A stretch of 10,523 bases of DNA from the NCBI GenBank assembly GCA_937995745.1, contig CALKIU010000185.1, positions 1-10,523 on the forward strand. The letters run 5' to 3'. The stretch is from an uncultured Bacillaceae bacterium. GTDB lineage: Bacteria; Bacillota; Bacilli; Bacillales; Cytobacillaceae. Of the stretch, positions 1-6,070 are shown piece after piece (the first letter of the stretch is position 1; each line of letters begins with the position of its first letter). Position numbers and translations under genes: made by a program. The notes under the pieces were generated by a model. That model ran no database searches and had not been told where the DNA came from. It saw only the letters and a program-made list of their open reading frames with translations.

Positions 1-58
1 TGTCAAAATTGAGCTCTTGACATATTTGCCATTATACGCTGTCCCCATGTCCCGGTTG

Positions 59-370
59 TTATTTTTTTTCGACGAGGTCGATGATTTTTGTCCAGGTGGA
101 TGGTTTGAATGAGTCGATGAATTTGCCGTCGCCGATGATGCTGTAGCCGATGACGGCGCCGATTAGGATGCAGAATACGAACAGGACGGATATGATGATG
201 AGCCTCAGCCAAATCGGGATCAGGCGGATGCGGATTTTTTCCTTTTCTCCTGATTTTTCGGGATTTGTTTTCAGCTTGTCGTTTACAAACAGGCTCGGTT
301 TCCACATTTTTTTCTGTTCTCTTCTTTGCATCCGGCTTTTTATTTCACCGTTGTTTTCTTTTATCGACAT
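59..370 (-). CDS. EpuA-type small membrane protein (annotated in many Bacilli as 'DNA-directed RNA polymerase subunit beta')
   Basis: This is a 103-residue protein. A basic, charged N-terminal half (residues 1-55, rich in Lys, Arg and Glu) precedes one strongly hydrophobic segment at about residues 56-79, followed by a short tail of about 24 residues. That layout, with basic residues just before the membrane segment, fits the EpuA family of single-pass membrane proteins. Many databases mislabel this family as an RNA polymerase beta subunit; nothing in the sequence suggests a polymerase role, and the molecular function is unknown to me. The ATG at 368-370 has an AAGGGGAT ribosome binding site a few bases upstream. 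It starts only 13 bases after the flhP stop, so it is probably the third gene of the flhO-flhP transcript. Family assignment is from memory of this layout and context and is moderately sure. Confidence 0.72.
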   Translation of the reverse strand: MSIKENNGEIKSRMQRREQKKMWKPSLFVNDKLKTNPEKSGEKEKIRIRLIPIWLRLIIISVLFVFCILIGAVIGYSIIGDGKFIDSFKPSTWTKIIDLVEKK

Positions 371-383
371 ACGATATCCCCTT

Positions 384-1232
384 CTACCTCATTCCGTTAA
401 TGATGCCCATCATTTGATCAGCCAGGCTGATTGTCCTTGCCTGAAATTGATACGTACGCTGCACGTTCATCAAATCGGTCATTTCTTTTGCCAAATCGAC
501 ATTGGATTGTTCAAGAGCCATTTGCCGAATGCCGATTTCGCCGCGTAAGGCGCCGGATAATTCCGTTAAAATATCAGCCGCTGCCACTCCCAGTTCATCC
601 AGTTGGGCTGGCAGTCCGTAAAGGTTCTGGCCTCTTGCCTCCAAAAACTGCGGATGATTGACTTGAACGACGCCGAGCAGGTATGTCTGTTCCGTTCCGT
701 CGGTCATCGTTGCCCTTAGTTCGCCTGTTTCGTTGATCGCAATCCGTTCCACATCTCCGGCGATAATAATGGGTTGGTTGTTTTCGTCCAAGATAAAATA
801 GCCGTCTCCGTTGACAAGCACCGACTCATTTTCCGCGGCGGGCGACAAATATAGCGCCCCGTTCCTGGTATAGCAAATTTCACCCGCTTCCCCGCCGGGC
901 TGCTGCACGAGAACTTTAAACAGCTGGCCTTCTTTTGTAAAAGCCGTATCCAGTGCCCGGTCGGTAGGTTTAATGGCCCCTTGTGCCATCACAAGCCGGG
1001 ATGCGGCCATTCTTGCGCCCGTCCCTTGGCGGATGCCGTCCGGAGACAAACGACCGATCTCTCGCTCCGGTCGGGTCTGATTGTTAAAATGCTGATAAAT
1101 CAGTTCCGTGAAAGCTACATCCCGTCTTTTAAAACCGTTTGTATCCAGATTGGCAATATTGTTGGCGATCGTATCTATATGAAGTTGCAGCTGGCTCATC
1201 GTGTTGGCCGCTGTAATCATTGTCCGGTTCAT
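384..1232 (-). CDS. flhP: Flagellar hook-basal body protein FlhP (FlgG/FlgF-like rod protein)
   Basis: This is a 282-residue protein of the FlgE/F/G rod-hook family. The N-terminal signature (residues 8-40) contains the QLQLHIDTIANNIANLDTNG motif, where the ANNIAN core is typical of axial proteins that form a coiled-coil with their C-terminus. The C-terminus (about 240-282) has the matching LEQSNVDLAKEMTDLM helix. The middle carries the beta-rich domain, with an NGDGYFILD stretch. Such proteins are exported by the flagellar type III system and assemble in the rod or hook base; in B. subtilis FlhO and FlhP are required for hook-filament assembly. I chose the ATG at 1230-1232 because AAAGGGGCG sits just upstream. 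The frame stays open 18 codons further, but those residues are basic and unlike the family. Size is close to B. subtilis FlhP (about 270). Confidence 0.93.
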   Translation of the reverse strand: MNRTMITAANTMSQLQLHIDTIANNIANLDTNGFKRRDVAFTELIYQHFNNQTRPEREIGRLSPDGIRQGTGARMAASRLVMAQGAIKPTDRALDTAFTKEGQLFKVLVQQPGGEAGEICYTRNGALYLSPAAENESVLVNGDGYFILDENNQPIIIAGDVERIAINETGELRATMTDGTEQTYLLGVVQVNHPQFLEARGQNLYGLPAQLDELGVAAADILTELSGALRGEIGIRQMALEQSNVDLAKEMTDLMNVQRTYQFQARTISLADQMMGIINGMR

Positions 1233-1359
1233 GATTTTCGCCCCTTTGAAGAAGTTTGCCCTTTGCAGGCGCTTGGGTTTCCTCACTGCATCGTTTGATT
1301 TTTTCCTGCAAAACTCCGGAAACCGGTACTGCGATATTTTTTAAAATGCACAATATCCT

Positions 1360-1387
1360 TTATCGGCCGGAACCGTCAGCCGGTTTT
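1360..1387 (-). promoter_or_regulatory. Possible second sigma-D-like promoter in the flhO-flhP gap
   Basis: The 156-base gap between flhO and flhP is long for an operon of this kind. On the minus strand it contains GCCGATAA (1367-1360), a 7/8 match to the sigma-D -10 element. An AAAA lies 16 bases further upstream, a weak 3/4 match to the TAAA -35. A short AACCG/CGGTT dyad overlaps the spacer. The site lies just past the flhO stop codon. It could give flhP and the EpuA gene their own promoter, but the -35 is poor and chance is possible. Confidence 0.28.
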
Positions 1388-1388
1388 T

Positions 1389-2228
1389 TTATCTAATCCT
1401 GCCTACCTCATTCGCCGCTTTGTCCATCGTGCTGTCATACGCTCTGACAACCCTTTGGTTCGCTTCAAACGTCCGGTAGGCGGCCAGTAGATCAACCATC
1501 GTTCTTCCCGGATCCACATTGGATTGTTCGAGATATTTTTGCCGGACGGAAAAATGGACATCCCCCCGGCCATGGGCGGAAGGCAATGGTTCGCCGCTGT
1601 CCGTGCGGTACAGGCCGTCCCCTTCTTTTATCAGAAGAAGCGGATTTTCTGAAAAAGAAAGGCCAAGCAAAGCCGTTTCACCGTTTTCCCCTTCGATGAA
1701 ACCGTCGTCCCGGAGAACGAACCGGTCGCTCGACAGCCAGATCCGGTTTCCGTCTGCATCGAGAACGTAATATCCGGAAGCAGTTGTCAAATACCCTTGT
1801 CCGTCAAGAGTAAAACTGCCGTTGCGGGTATAGCGCAGTTCCCCTTCACCCGTTTGCACGGTGAAAAAGACTGTGCCGGGAAGACCGTTTTCCTCATTGA
1901 CGGGCATCCTGATATCAAAAATGGCCATATCCGTCGTCAGGCCGGTTTCTTTCAGGGTGCCCTGGACAAAGTTGGGGATCGCTTCCTGCATATACACGCC
2001 CGTGTTCACGGTTCCCACTGTTTTATGAAACGGTGAATACCTTCGCTTTTCTGCCGGAATCCTTTCGTAGCCAATTTGCTGCAAAAGCATTTCCGGAAAA
2101 GACCGCAAACTGGCTTGTTCCGCTTTGAATCCCGGGGTATTGGCATTGGCCAGATTATTCGCCAGCATTTCCGCTCTCCGCTGCTGGGCAATCATCCCCG
2201 AAGCAGCCGTATAAAATCCCCTAAACAT
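1389..2228 (-). CDS. flhO: Flagellar hook-basal body protein FlhO (FlgF/FlgG-like rod protein)
   Basis: This is a 279-residue axial protein of the flagellar rod/hook family. The N-terminus (residues 1-34) begins MFRGFYTAASGMIAQQRR and carries the ANNLANANTPGFK signature of FlgB/C/E/F/G proteins. The C-terminal helix (about 232-279) has LEQSNVDPGRTMVDLLAAYR and pairs with it in the assembled rod. The centre is the family's beta-rich domain with RYTRNGSFTLDGQGYL. The start is the ATG at 2226-2228, since AAGGGGTG is about seven bases upstream; the adjacent TTG at 2231 would be too close to it. The gene follows a sigma-D-like promoter and is followed by flhP, the same order as in B. subtilis. It is the family twin of flhP and the two probably arose by duplication. 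Confidence 0.93.
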   Translation of the reverse strand: MFRGFYTAASGMIAQQRRAEMLANNLANANTPGFKAEQASLRSFPEMLLQQIGYERIPAEKRRYSPFHKTVGTVNTGVYMQEAIPNFVQGTLKETGLTTDMAIFDIRMPVNEENGLPGTVFFTVQTGEGELRYTRNGSFTLDGQGYLTTASGYYVLDADGNRIWLSSDRFVLRDDGFIEGENGETALLGLSFSENPLLLIKEGDGLYRTDSGEPLPSAHGRGDVHFSVRQKYLEQSNVDPGRTMVDLLAAYRTFEANQRVVRAYDSTMDKAANEVGRIR

Positions 2229-2269
2229 CAACTCACCCCTTGATAAAACATTGGGAACTCCTTATTTTT

Positions 2270-2295
2270 TTATCGGCGCATCATTTAAAAATTGA
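2270..2295 (-). promoter_or_regulatory. Sigma-D-like promoter of the flhO-flhP operon
   Basis: On the minus strand GCCGATAA (2277-2270) matches the sigma-D -10 consensus GCCGATAT at 7 of 8 positions. It is preceded at a 14-base spacing by TCAA (2295-2292), a 3/4 match to the TAAA -35. The predicted start of transcription is about 35 bases before the flhO ATG. Sigma-D control is what is known for flhOP in B. subtilis, so sequence and context agree. Confidence 0.6.
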
Positions 2296-2359
2296 AGGAA
2301 ACGATCCGAAAATAAAAACAAAACCCCAAAAATAGCGGCAGAGGGCAAAACAGAAAGGC

Positions 2360-2414
2360 AAAAAGAACAGGTGACAGGGCTTTTCCGTGTTGGTGCCGGT
2401 GCCTGTCACCTGTT
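2360..2414 (-). terminator. Strong hairpin after mbl: likely terminator built on a GGTGCC...CACC palindrome
   Basis: A perfect 13-bp inverted repeat (2366-2378 and 2402-2414; minus-strand arm AACAGGTGACAGG) encloses a 23-base loop. On the minus strand it is followed by C and then five T (2364-2360), which fits a Rho-independent terminator for mbl before the flhO promoter. The arms and loop contain GGTGCC and CTGTCACC elements, resembling the REP-like palindromes at 6463-6650. It may therefore be a REP-type repeat serving as terminator. Confidence 0.55.
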
Positions 2415-2460
2415 GCCGCCTGCCGTGTTTTCCGGTATTTTTCGGAATATTTATATTATG

Positions 2461-2684
2461 CTTCGCCCCACTTAGGCGGGCAGGTTTCATCTTGACTGCG
2501 CTCATACAAGGCGAATGGACTTCTCTTGTCCGCGCTCCAATGAGGCGGGCAAAATAAAATTATTTTTCCGAACTGTGGCTCAATCAAACGGGCAAACTTC
2601 TTTTTCCGCTTTGTTCGTCAAATCAAGCGGGCAGGCTTCTTTTGTCCGATCTCAGCCCCGTCAGGCGAGCAGGCTTCTCTTGGA
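2461..2684. repeat. Degenerate tandem array, about six units of 34-43 bp, overlapping the mbl 3' end
   Basis: The plus strand shows repeated cores of the form GGCGGGCAGGCTTCTTTTGTCC. Cores begin at about 2475, 2510, 2544, 2587, 2626 and 2664, giving spacings of 35, 34, 43, 39 and 38 bases. Copies differ by substitutions and small indels. The last unit (about 2651-2684) contains the mbl stop codon and its last seven or so codons. The array fills most of the space between the mbl stop and the 2360-2414 hairpin. The spacing is not a multiple of three, so it is not a coding repeat. Confidence 0.7.
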
Positions 2685-3665
2685 AATGCGGTCGATGTTT
2701 TCGAGCATGATTCCCGTGCCGATAGCGACGCAATCCATCGGATTTTCCGCTACAAGAACCGGCACATGCAGTTCTTCGGACAACAGCATGTCGACGCCGT
2801 GAAGGAGGGCACCGCCGCCGGTCAAAATGACGCCTCTGTCAATAATGTCGGCGGAAAGTTCAGGCGGAGTTCTCTCCAATACGCTTTTTGCCGCTTGAAT
2901 GATTTCGGCCATCGGTTCGCGGAGGGCCCGTTCGATTTCGCTGGAGCGAATCGTAATCGTTCTGGGGAGGCCGGATACCATGTCGCGGCCGCGGATGTCC
3001 ATTTCTTCCTCGCGGCTTCCGGGGAATACGGTTCCAATTTGGATTTTAATATTCTCTGCGGTCCGTTCGCCGATCAGGAGCTTGTATTCTCTCTTGATGT
3101 ATTGCAAAATTTCGTTATCAAATTTATCTCCGGCCATTTTGATGGACGCGGAGGTTACGATGTCACCCATGGAAAGAACGGCGATATCTGTTGTTCCGCC
3201 GCCAATGTCGATTACCATGTTTCCGCTCGGCTGGAAGATGTCCATGCCTGCGCCGATGGCGGCCACTTTCGGTTCTTCTTCCATGTATACTTTCTTGCCG
3301 CCGCTTTTTTCGGCCGCTTCTTTAATCGCCTTTTGCTCAACGCTCGTAATGTTTGTCGGGCAGCAAATTAAAATGCGGGGTTTGGATAAAAACCCTTTCA
3401 CATTCAATTTATTTATAAAATACTTTAACATGGCTTCGGTTACATCAAAATCAGCAATGACGCCGTCTTTCAAGGGGCGGATGGCAACGATGTTTCCGGG
3501 AGTCCGGCCGACCATCCGTCTTGCTTCCTCACCTACTGCCAGGACTTTATTCGTATTCTTGTCAATTGCCACAACTGACGGCTCGTTTAAAACAATCCCT
3601 CTCCCTTTTACATGCATTAGTACGTTTGCCGTTCCCAAGTCAATTCCGATGTCTCGAGCTAGCAT
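2661..3665 (-). CDS. mbl: Mbl, MreB-like actin homologue guiding cell-wall elongation
   Basis: This is a 334-residue MreB/Mbl-family protein, full length for the family (about 333 in B. subtilis). Actin-fold nucleotide motifs are visible: phosphate-1 DIGIDLGTAN (residues 5-14), CPTNIT (102-107), the EEEPKVAAIGAG stretch (129-140), phosphate-2 DIGGGTTD (153-160) and the adenosine motif LTGGGALLHG (281-290). It polymerises at the inner membrane face and organises the elongasome. Mbl is preferred over MreB because spoIIID lies just upstream and flhO-flhP downstream, the B. subtilis order. The start is the ATG at 3663-3665, preceded by a strong AAGGAGGAT. The open frame extends 20 codons further but that stretch holds the leader. 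The last codons (KRSLLA and stop) lie inside the tandem array that continues downstream, so the very C-terminus may be repeat-derived. Confidence 0.96.
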   Translation of the reverse strand: MLARDIGIDLGTANVLMHVKGRGIVLNEPSVVAIDKNTNKVLAVGEEARRMVGRTPGNIVAIRPLKDGVIADFDVTEAMLKYFINKLNVKGFLSKPRILICCPTNITSVEQKAIKEAAEKSGGKKVYMEEEPKVAAIGAGMDIFQPSGNMVIDIGGGTTDIAVLSMGDIVTSASIKMAGDKFDNEILQYIKREYKLLIGERTAENIKIQIGTVFPGSREEEMDIRGRDMVSGLPRTITIRSSEIERALREPMAEIIQAAKSVLERTPPELSADIIDRGVILTGGGALLHGVDMLLSEELHVPVLVAENPMDCVAIGTGIMLENIDRISKRSLLA

Positions 3666-3697
3666 TCTTTTTTTATCCTCCTTGAAACGTTCTCCGG

Positions 3698-3775
3698 TTC
3701 TATAGAAAAGCACACCCTTTCGCAAGTATTTACTGGAGCGGCACGTATTGTCTTACAATAATTTAGTAAATACTT
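3698..3775. repeat. Nested inverted repeats upstream of mbl
   Basis: A perfect 11-bp inverted repeat, AAGTATTTACT (3724-3734) and AGTAAATACTT (3765-3775), flanks 30 bases. Inside it lies a second dyad, TATTGT (3746-3751) and ACAATA (3755-3760), whose centre is offset by about 3-4 bases. A perfect 10-bp palindrome TTCTATAGAA is at 3698-3707, between this and the mbl ribosome binding site. The dyads end about 33 bases before the mbl start. They could be an operator, or an RNA structure if transcription starts upstream. I found no convincing sigma-A -35/-10 pair, so the mbl promoter itself is not placed. Confidence 0.6.
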
Positions 3776-4256
3776 CCGGCCAAAGATGTACTTTCTTTAT
3801 AATAACTGGCGAGTAAATCGAACTATACAGTTATCTAATTGATAATTTTATCATATTTGTGCTATGAGCGTAACTATTTGTCGTAATTTGCGGGATCATT
3901 GCTAATTTTGTCTTAAAAGGGCGAAAACCTTTATATGATGCGCCCCCGCGGCGTCTGGCCGATTTTTTTAGAAAGAAGAAAATTGTTACAATATTTTGTC
4001 AAAGAAATCTGACAGCCGATTCATGATTTGCCTGTTATTTTCCCCTGTTTGAAAATGGTTTAAACGCCGGCCAAGGGATAGGCTGACTTTACCAATTTGC
4101 GCACTTTTCATCGTTCGCTGCAGCGTGAATGTAGCGACGCACGATTTGACATGGAACAGCCCATGATAACCTGCCCCGGTCGCAAGAATCATGTGCGTCG
4201 AGGTATTGCGGGCTATCATCGTGGGAATACTTGCCAGGCCAAATACATCATAAAGC
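3776..4256. other. Spacer between the mbl upstream dyads and the spoIIID terminator
   Basis: This 480-base stretch is AT-rich on its mbl side (3776-3910). It has no ORF with a credible ribosome binding site. A 90-codon minus-strand frame (3986-4258) starts with TTG in the run of T of the spoIIID terminator and has no Shine-Dalgarno sequence there or at its internal ATGs, so I do not call it. The mbl promoter probably lies at the left side of this stretch, but I cannot place it. Confidence 0.4.
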
Positions 4257-4301
4257 AAAAAAAAGAAGAAAGACCTGAAGGAATCAAACAGGCTTTCTTT
4301 C
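4257..4301 (-). terminator. Rho-independent terminator of spoIIID, overlapping its 3' codons
   Basis: On the minus strand GAAAGCCTG (within the last spoIIID codons) pairs with CAGGTCTTTC across a short loop, with one bulged base. The hairpin is followed by a run of eight T (4264-4257). The 5' arm lies in the coding sequence and the stop codon is in the loop. This separates spoIIID from mbl. Confidence 0.7.
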
Positions 4302-4553
4302 TTTTTCTTGCTTTTTGTATTTTAATTTTGTCGCTTCCCCTCCGCGTATATGGCGAACTGATTTATGATAATCCAGTATTCGCTTCACTTCATTGGCCAG
4401 TTCTGGATTGATTTCCGGCAATCTTTCCGTCAGATCTTTGTGGACGGTGCTTTTGGACACACCAAATTCCTTCGCAATGACGCGGACTGTCTTTCTCGTC
4501 TCCACGATGTACTTCCCAATCTTGATAGTCCTCTCTTTGATGTAATCGTGCAC
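4284..4553 (-). CDS. spoIIID: SpoIIID, mother-cell sporulation transcription regulator
   Basis: This is an 89-residue DNA-binding protein. Its first 80 residues are nearly what I remember of B. subtilis SpoIIID (93 residues). It has a helix-turn-helix at about residues 23-42 (VRVIAKEFGVSKSTVHKDL) and a C-terminal basic region (76-87, KLKYKKQEKERK), both known to contact DNA in this family. It works in the mother cell after sigma-E, activating and repressing many genes and helping the switch to sigma-K. The start is a GTG at 4551-4553, with GGGAGGG about nine bases upstream (plus-strand complement at 4562-4568). The tail after residue 80 differs from and is shorter than B. subtilis. It is transcribed singly: a terminator follows and a sigma-E-like promoter lies about 300 bases upstream. 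The leader contains short ORFs and a hairpin that could govern translation. Confidence 0.97.
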   Translation of the reverse strand: MHDYIKERTIKIGKYIVETRKTVRVIAKEFGVSKSTVHKDLTERLPEINPELANEVKRILDYHKSVRHIRGGEATKLKYKKQEKERKPV

Positions 4554-4590
4554 ACCACTCGCCCTCCCTAAGTTGGATGAGAGAAGTGTG
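4551..4590 (-). promoter_or_regulatory. Hairpin able to hide the spoIIID ribosome binding site and start codon
   Basis: On the minus strand CACAC (4590-4586) can pair with GTGTG (4555-4551), which includes the GTG start. Inside it, CTCTC can pair with GAGGG of the Shine-Dalgarno sequence, with one G-U pair. The result would sequester both the ribosome binding site and the start codon. The stem is modest (5 + 5 bp), so this is a proposal. In B. subtilis spoIIID translation is known to need translation of an upstream ORF (usd), which is thought to open a similar block. Confidence 0.4.
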
Positions 4591-4642
4591 GATGAGACGC
4601 GCTTTTCTTTTTTTGGATTGCTGGCTCCGCACCACTTTTCAT
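4568..4642 (-). CDS. Short leader ORF B upstream of spoIIID (usd-like candidate, 24 codons)
   Basis: This ATG-initiated frame of 24 codons on the minus strand encodes a basic peptide beginning MKSGAEPAIQKKKS. Its TAG stop (4570-4568) abuts and shares one base with the spoIIID Shine-Dalgarno sequence. A ribosome finishing this ORF would cover the hairpin at 4551-4590 and could leave the spoIIID start open. It has no Shine-Dalgarno sequence of its own, but its ATG overlaps the TGA of leader ORF A as ATGA, a classic coupling arrangement. By position it could correspond to usd of B. subtilis, which is needed for spoIIID translation. I do not recognise the peptide. Confidence 0.35.
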   Translation of the reverse strand: MKSGAEPAIQKKKSASHPHFSHPT

Positions 4643-4743
4643 GATAAGAAAAGGATCCGCGGCCATCTGGCTAATTTTTCCGTCCGCGCCATTGCGGCGC
4701 AAATCTGTGTGTGCTTACGGCCCCGTTTCACTGTTCTCACCAT
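4639..4743 (-). CDS. Short leader ORF A upstream of spoIIID (34 codons)
   Basis: This is a 34-codon ATG frame in the spoIIID leader. It encodes a very basic peptide beginning MVRTVKRGRKHTQICAA. Its TGA overlaps the ATG of leader ORF B (ATGA). I see no clear Shine-Dalgarno sequence before its ATG at 4743. It may therefore be translated weakly, start at another codon, or not be a gene. It is listed because the chain A, then B, then the spoIIID ribosome binding site forms a continuous overlap. The length is similar to the few-dozen-codon usd of B. subtilis. Confidence 0.25.
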   Translation of the reverse strand: MVRTVKRGRKHTQICAAMARTEKLARWPRILFLS

Positions 4744-4859
4744 GGGGTGCGGCTCAAAAAACCACTCTGACATTGCCGGGAATAAACAAATCTGCAACTG
4801 GTTTTTTTGCTTTTAAAAACACACCTCACCTCAAACACTCTCTTTGAAAGGTTTGTAAC

Positions 4860-4888
4860 AGTTTATTAGCTTGGGTGGGGGAATATGC
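4860..4888 (-). promoter_or_regulatory. Sigma-E-like promoter of spoIIID
   Basis: On the minus strand GCATATT (4888-4882) matches the sigma-E -35 consensus (KMATATT) completely. After 14 bases comes AATAAACT (4867-4860), which matches the -10 consensus CATACAHT at 6 of 8. Sigma-E control of spoIIID is established in B. subtilis. Transcription would begin near 4853, giving a leader of about 300 bases to the GTG. Confidence 0.55.
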
Positions 4889-4935
4889 ACAAAAAGCCTA
4901 AGAAGGACAAGGGTTGGGGCAATTTTTTTGAAAAC

Positions 4936-4972
4936 AGGCGTGTTTTTCGGAGTATTTCCCGAAAACACGCCT
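4936..4972. terminator. Hairpin between the dehydrogenase gene and spoIIID
   Basis: AGGCGTGTTTTTCGG (4936-4950) pairs with CCGAAAACACGCCT (4959-4972) with one bulged base, forming a stem of about 14 bp. It lies just after the dehydrogenase stop codon. In the minus direction it is followed by G and four T. In the plus direction it is followed by CG and five T. It probably terminates the dehydrogenase transcript and isolates the spoIIID promoter. Confidence 0.65.
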
Positions 4973-4984
4973 CGTTTTTGCAAA

Positions 4985-5962
4985 TTATGATAAAACGAGC
5001 GGCTTGTTGACCGCATGGAGGGGAGGGCGTCCGTTCAGTACTTCGATGATGTTGTCCACCGCCATCAGTGCCATGGCGTCTCTCGTTTCAATGGTGGCGT
5101 TGCCGATGTGCGGGGTGAGGACGACGTTGTCGAGCGTTTTTAATTCTTCGGTGATTTCCGGCTCAAATTCGTATACGTCGAGAGCCGCTCCTTCGATGGC
5201 TTTGTTTTTCAGCGCTTCGGCAAGGGCCGCTTCGTGAACGATCGGTCCCCGGGCGGCGTTGATGAGGTAGGCCGTTGGTTTCATCATTTGGAATTGTTCG
5301 CGGCCGAACAGATGCCTCATGTCCGGGGTGTAAGAGCTGTTGATTGTGATAAAATCGGACTGTTTTAACAGTTCTTCAAAAGGAAGATAGGTGACGTTCA
5401 GTTCTTTTTCTTCCTGCGGGGTAAGGCGGTTGCGCTTGTAGTAAAACACTTCCATGTCAAACCCTTGCGCCCGTTTGGCGACCGCCCGGCCGATGCTGCC
5501 GAAGCCGAAAATCCCCAATTTTTTGCCGCTCACTTCCCGGCCGAGGAAAAAGAGGGGCGCCCAGCCTTTGAATCCGGTTGTCCGGCACAGTTTGTCCCCT
5601 TCGGCGATTCTCCGCGCCGCGGCGAGGATGAGGCCTATCGTCAGGTCGGCCGTGGCGTTCGTCGATACTTCCGGTGTATTTGTCACGTAGATGCCTTTTT
5701 CGGCAGCATATTCAAAATCGATGTTGTTGTAGCCGGCGCCGTAGTTGGCGATGATTTTGAGATGGGGGGCATTGTCGATCGCTTCTTTGTTCACGGGGGT
5801 GGAAAGCAGGCTCAGCAAGGCGTCTTTGTCTTTGATTTTTTCTTTGAGTTCCGCTTCGCTGATTAAGCGTTCGCTGTCGTCGTAAAGTTCCACGTCAAAT
5901 TCTTGTTGGAGTTTCTCGAGTCCCTTTTGGGGGATTTTACCTGCAACAAAAACTTTTTTCAT
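4985..5962 (-). CDS. D-isomer-specific 2-hydroxyacid dehydrogenase, glyoxylate/hydroxypyruvate reductase-like
   Basis: This 325-residue oxidoreductase is expected to reduce a 2-keto acid to the D-2-hydroxy acid in the cytoplasm. It has the family's split catalytic domain around a Rossmann domain. Key parts are the dinucleotide loop GFGSIG (153-158), catalytic Arg238 in NAARG, Glu267 in DVYEFEPE and His285 in LTPHIG. At the end of the second beta strand, where NAD enzymes usually have Asp, it reads FYYKRNR (173-179). The basic residues suggest a preference for NADPH, which is inference. The start is the ATG at 5960-5962, with AGGAG nine bases upstream; the ATG at 5971 would abut the ribosome binding site. 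The frame stays open to 6160 but runs through tandem repeats. Substrate is not determinable here: glyoxylate, hydroxypyruvate or another keto acid. It stands alone, between a terminator and a long spacer, and has no evident link to sporulation. Confidence 0.9.
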   Translation of the reverse strand: MKKVFVAGKIPQKGLEKLQQEFDVELYDDSERLISEAELKEKIKDKDALLSLLSTPVNKEAIDNAPHLKIIANYGAGYNNIDFEYAAEKGIYVTNTPEVSTNATADLTIGLILAAARRIAEGDKLCRTTGFKGWAPLFFLGREVSGKKLGIFGFGSIGRAVAKRAQGFDMEVFYYKRNRLTPQEEKELNVTYLPFEELLKQSDFITINSSYTPDMRHLFGREQFQMMKPTAYLINAARGPIVHEAALAEALKNKAIEGAALDVYEFEPEITEELKTLDNVVLTPHIGNATIETRDAMALMAVDNIIEVLNGRPPLHAVNKPLVLS

Positions 5963-6070
5963 GGTTACCATCTCCTCTTGGTTGTAGTTCTCGGGTGAGA
6001 CTTGAAAAAATGGACAAATAATAGTGTATCGGGAAGCGGATGGATGCGGCCGGATTCGGATGAATGATGT

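Noticed and set aside
1..58. TATAAT-like and TTGACA-like words at the left edge.
   Set aside because: TATAAT on the minus strand has no -35 at 16-18 bases, and TTGACA on the plus strand has no -10 at the right distance.
2899..3705. A long plus-strand frame opposite mbl.
   Set aside because: It is a shadow of the mbl coding sequence on the other strand, with no ribosome binding site and no recognisable domain.
3940..3975. GC-rich sequence followed by seven T on the plus strand, as a possible terminator.
   Set aside because: The best stem is only four to five pairs and is not next to the T run. No plus-strand gene precedes it.
3986..4258. A 90-codon minus-strand frame between mbl and spoIIID.
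   Set aside because: It starts with TTG inside the terminator's run of T and has no Shine-Dalgarno sequence there or at internal ATGs. I recognise no family.
4390..4635. An 81-codon frame overlapping spoIIID in another frame.
   Set aside because: Most of it is an out-of-frame shadow of spoIIID, and its GTG has no ribosome binding site.
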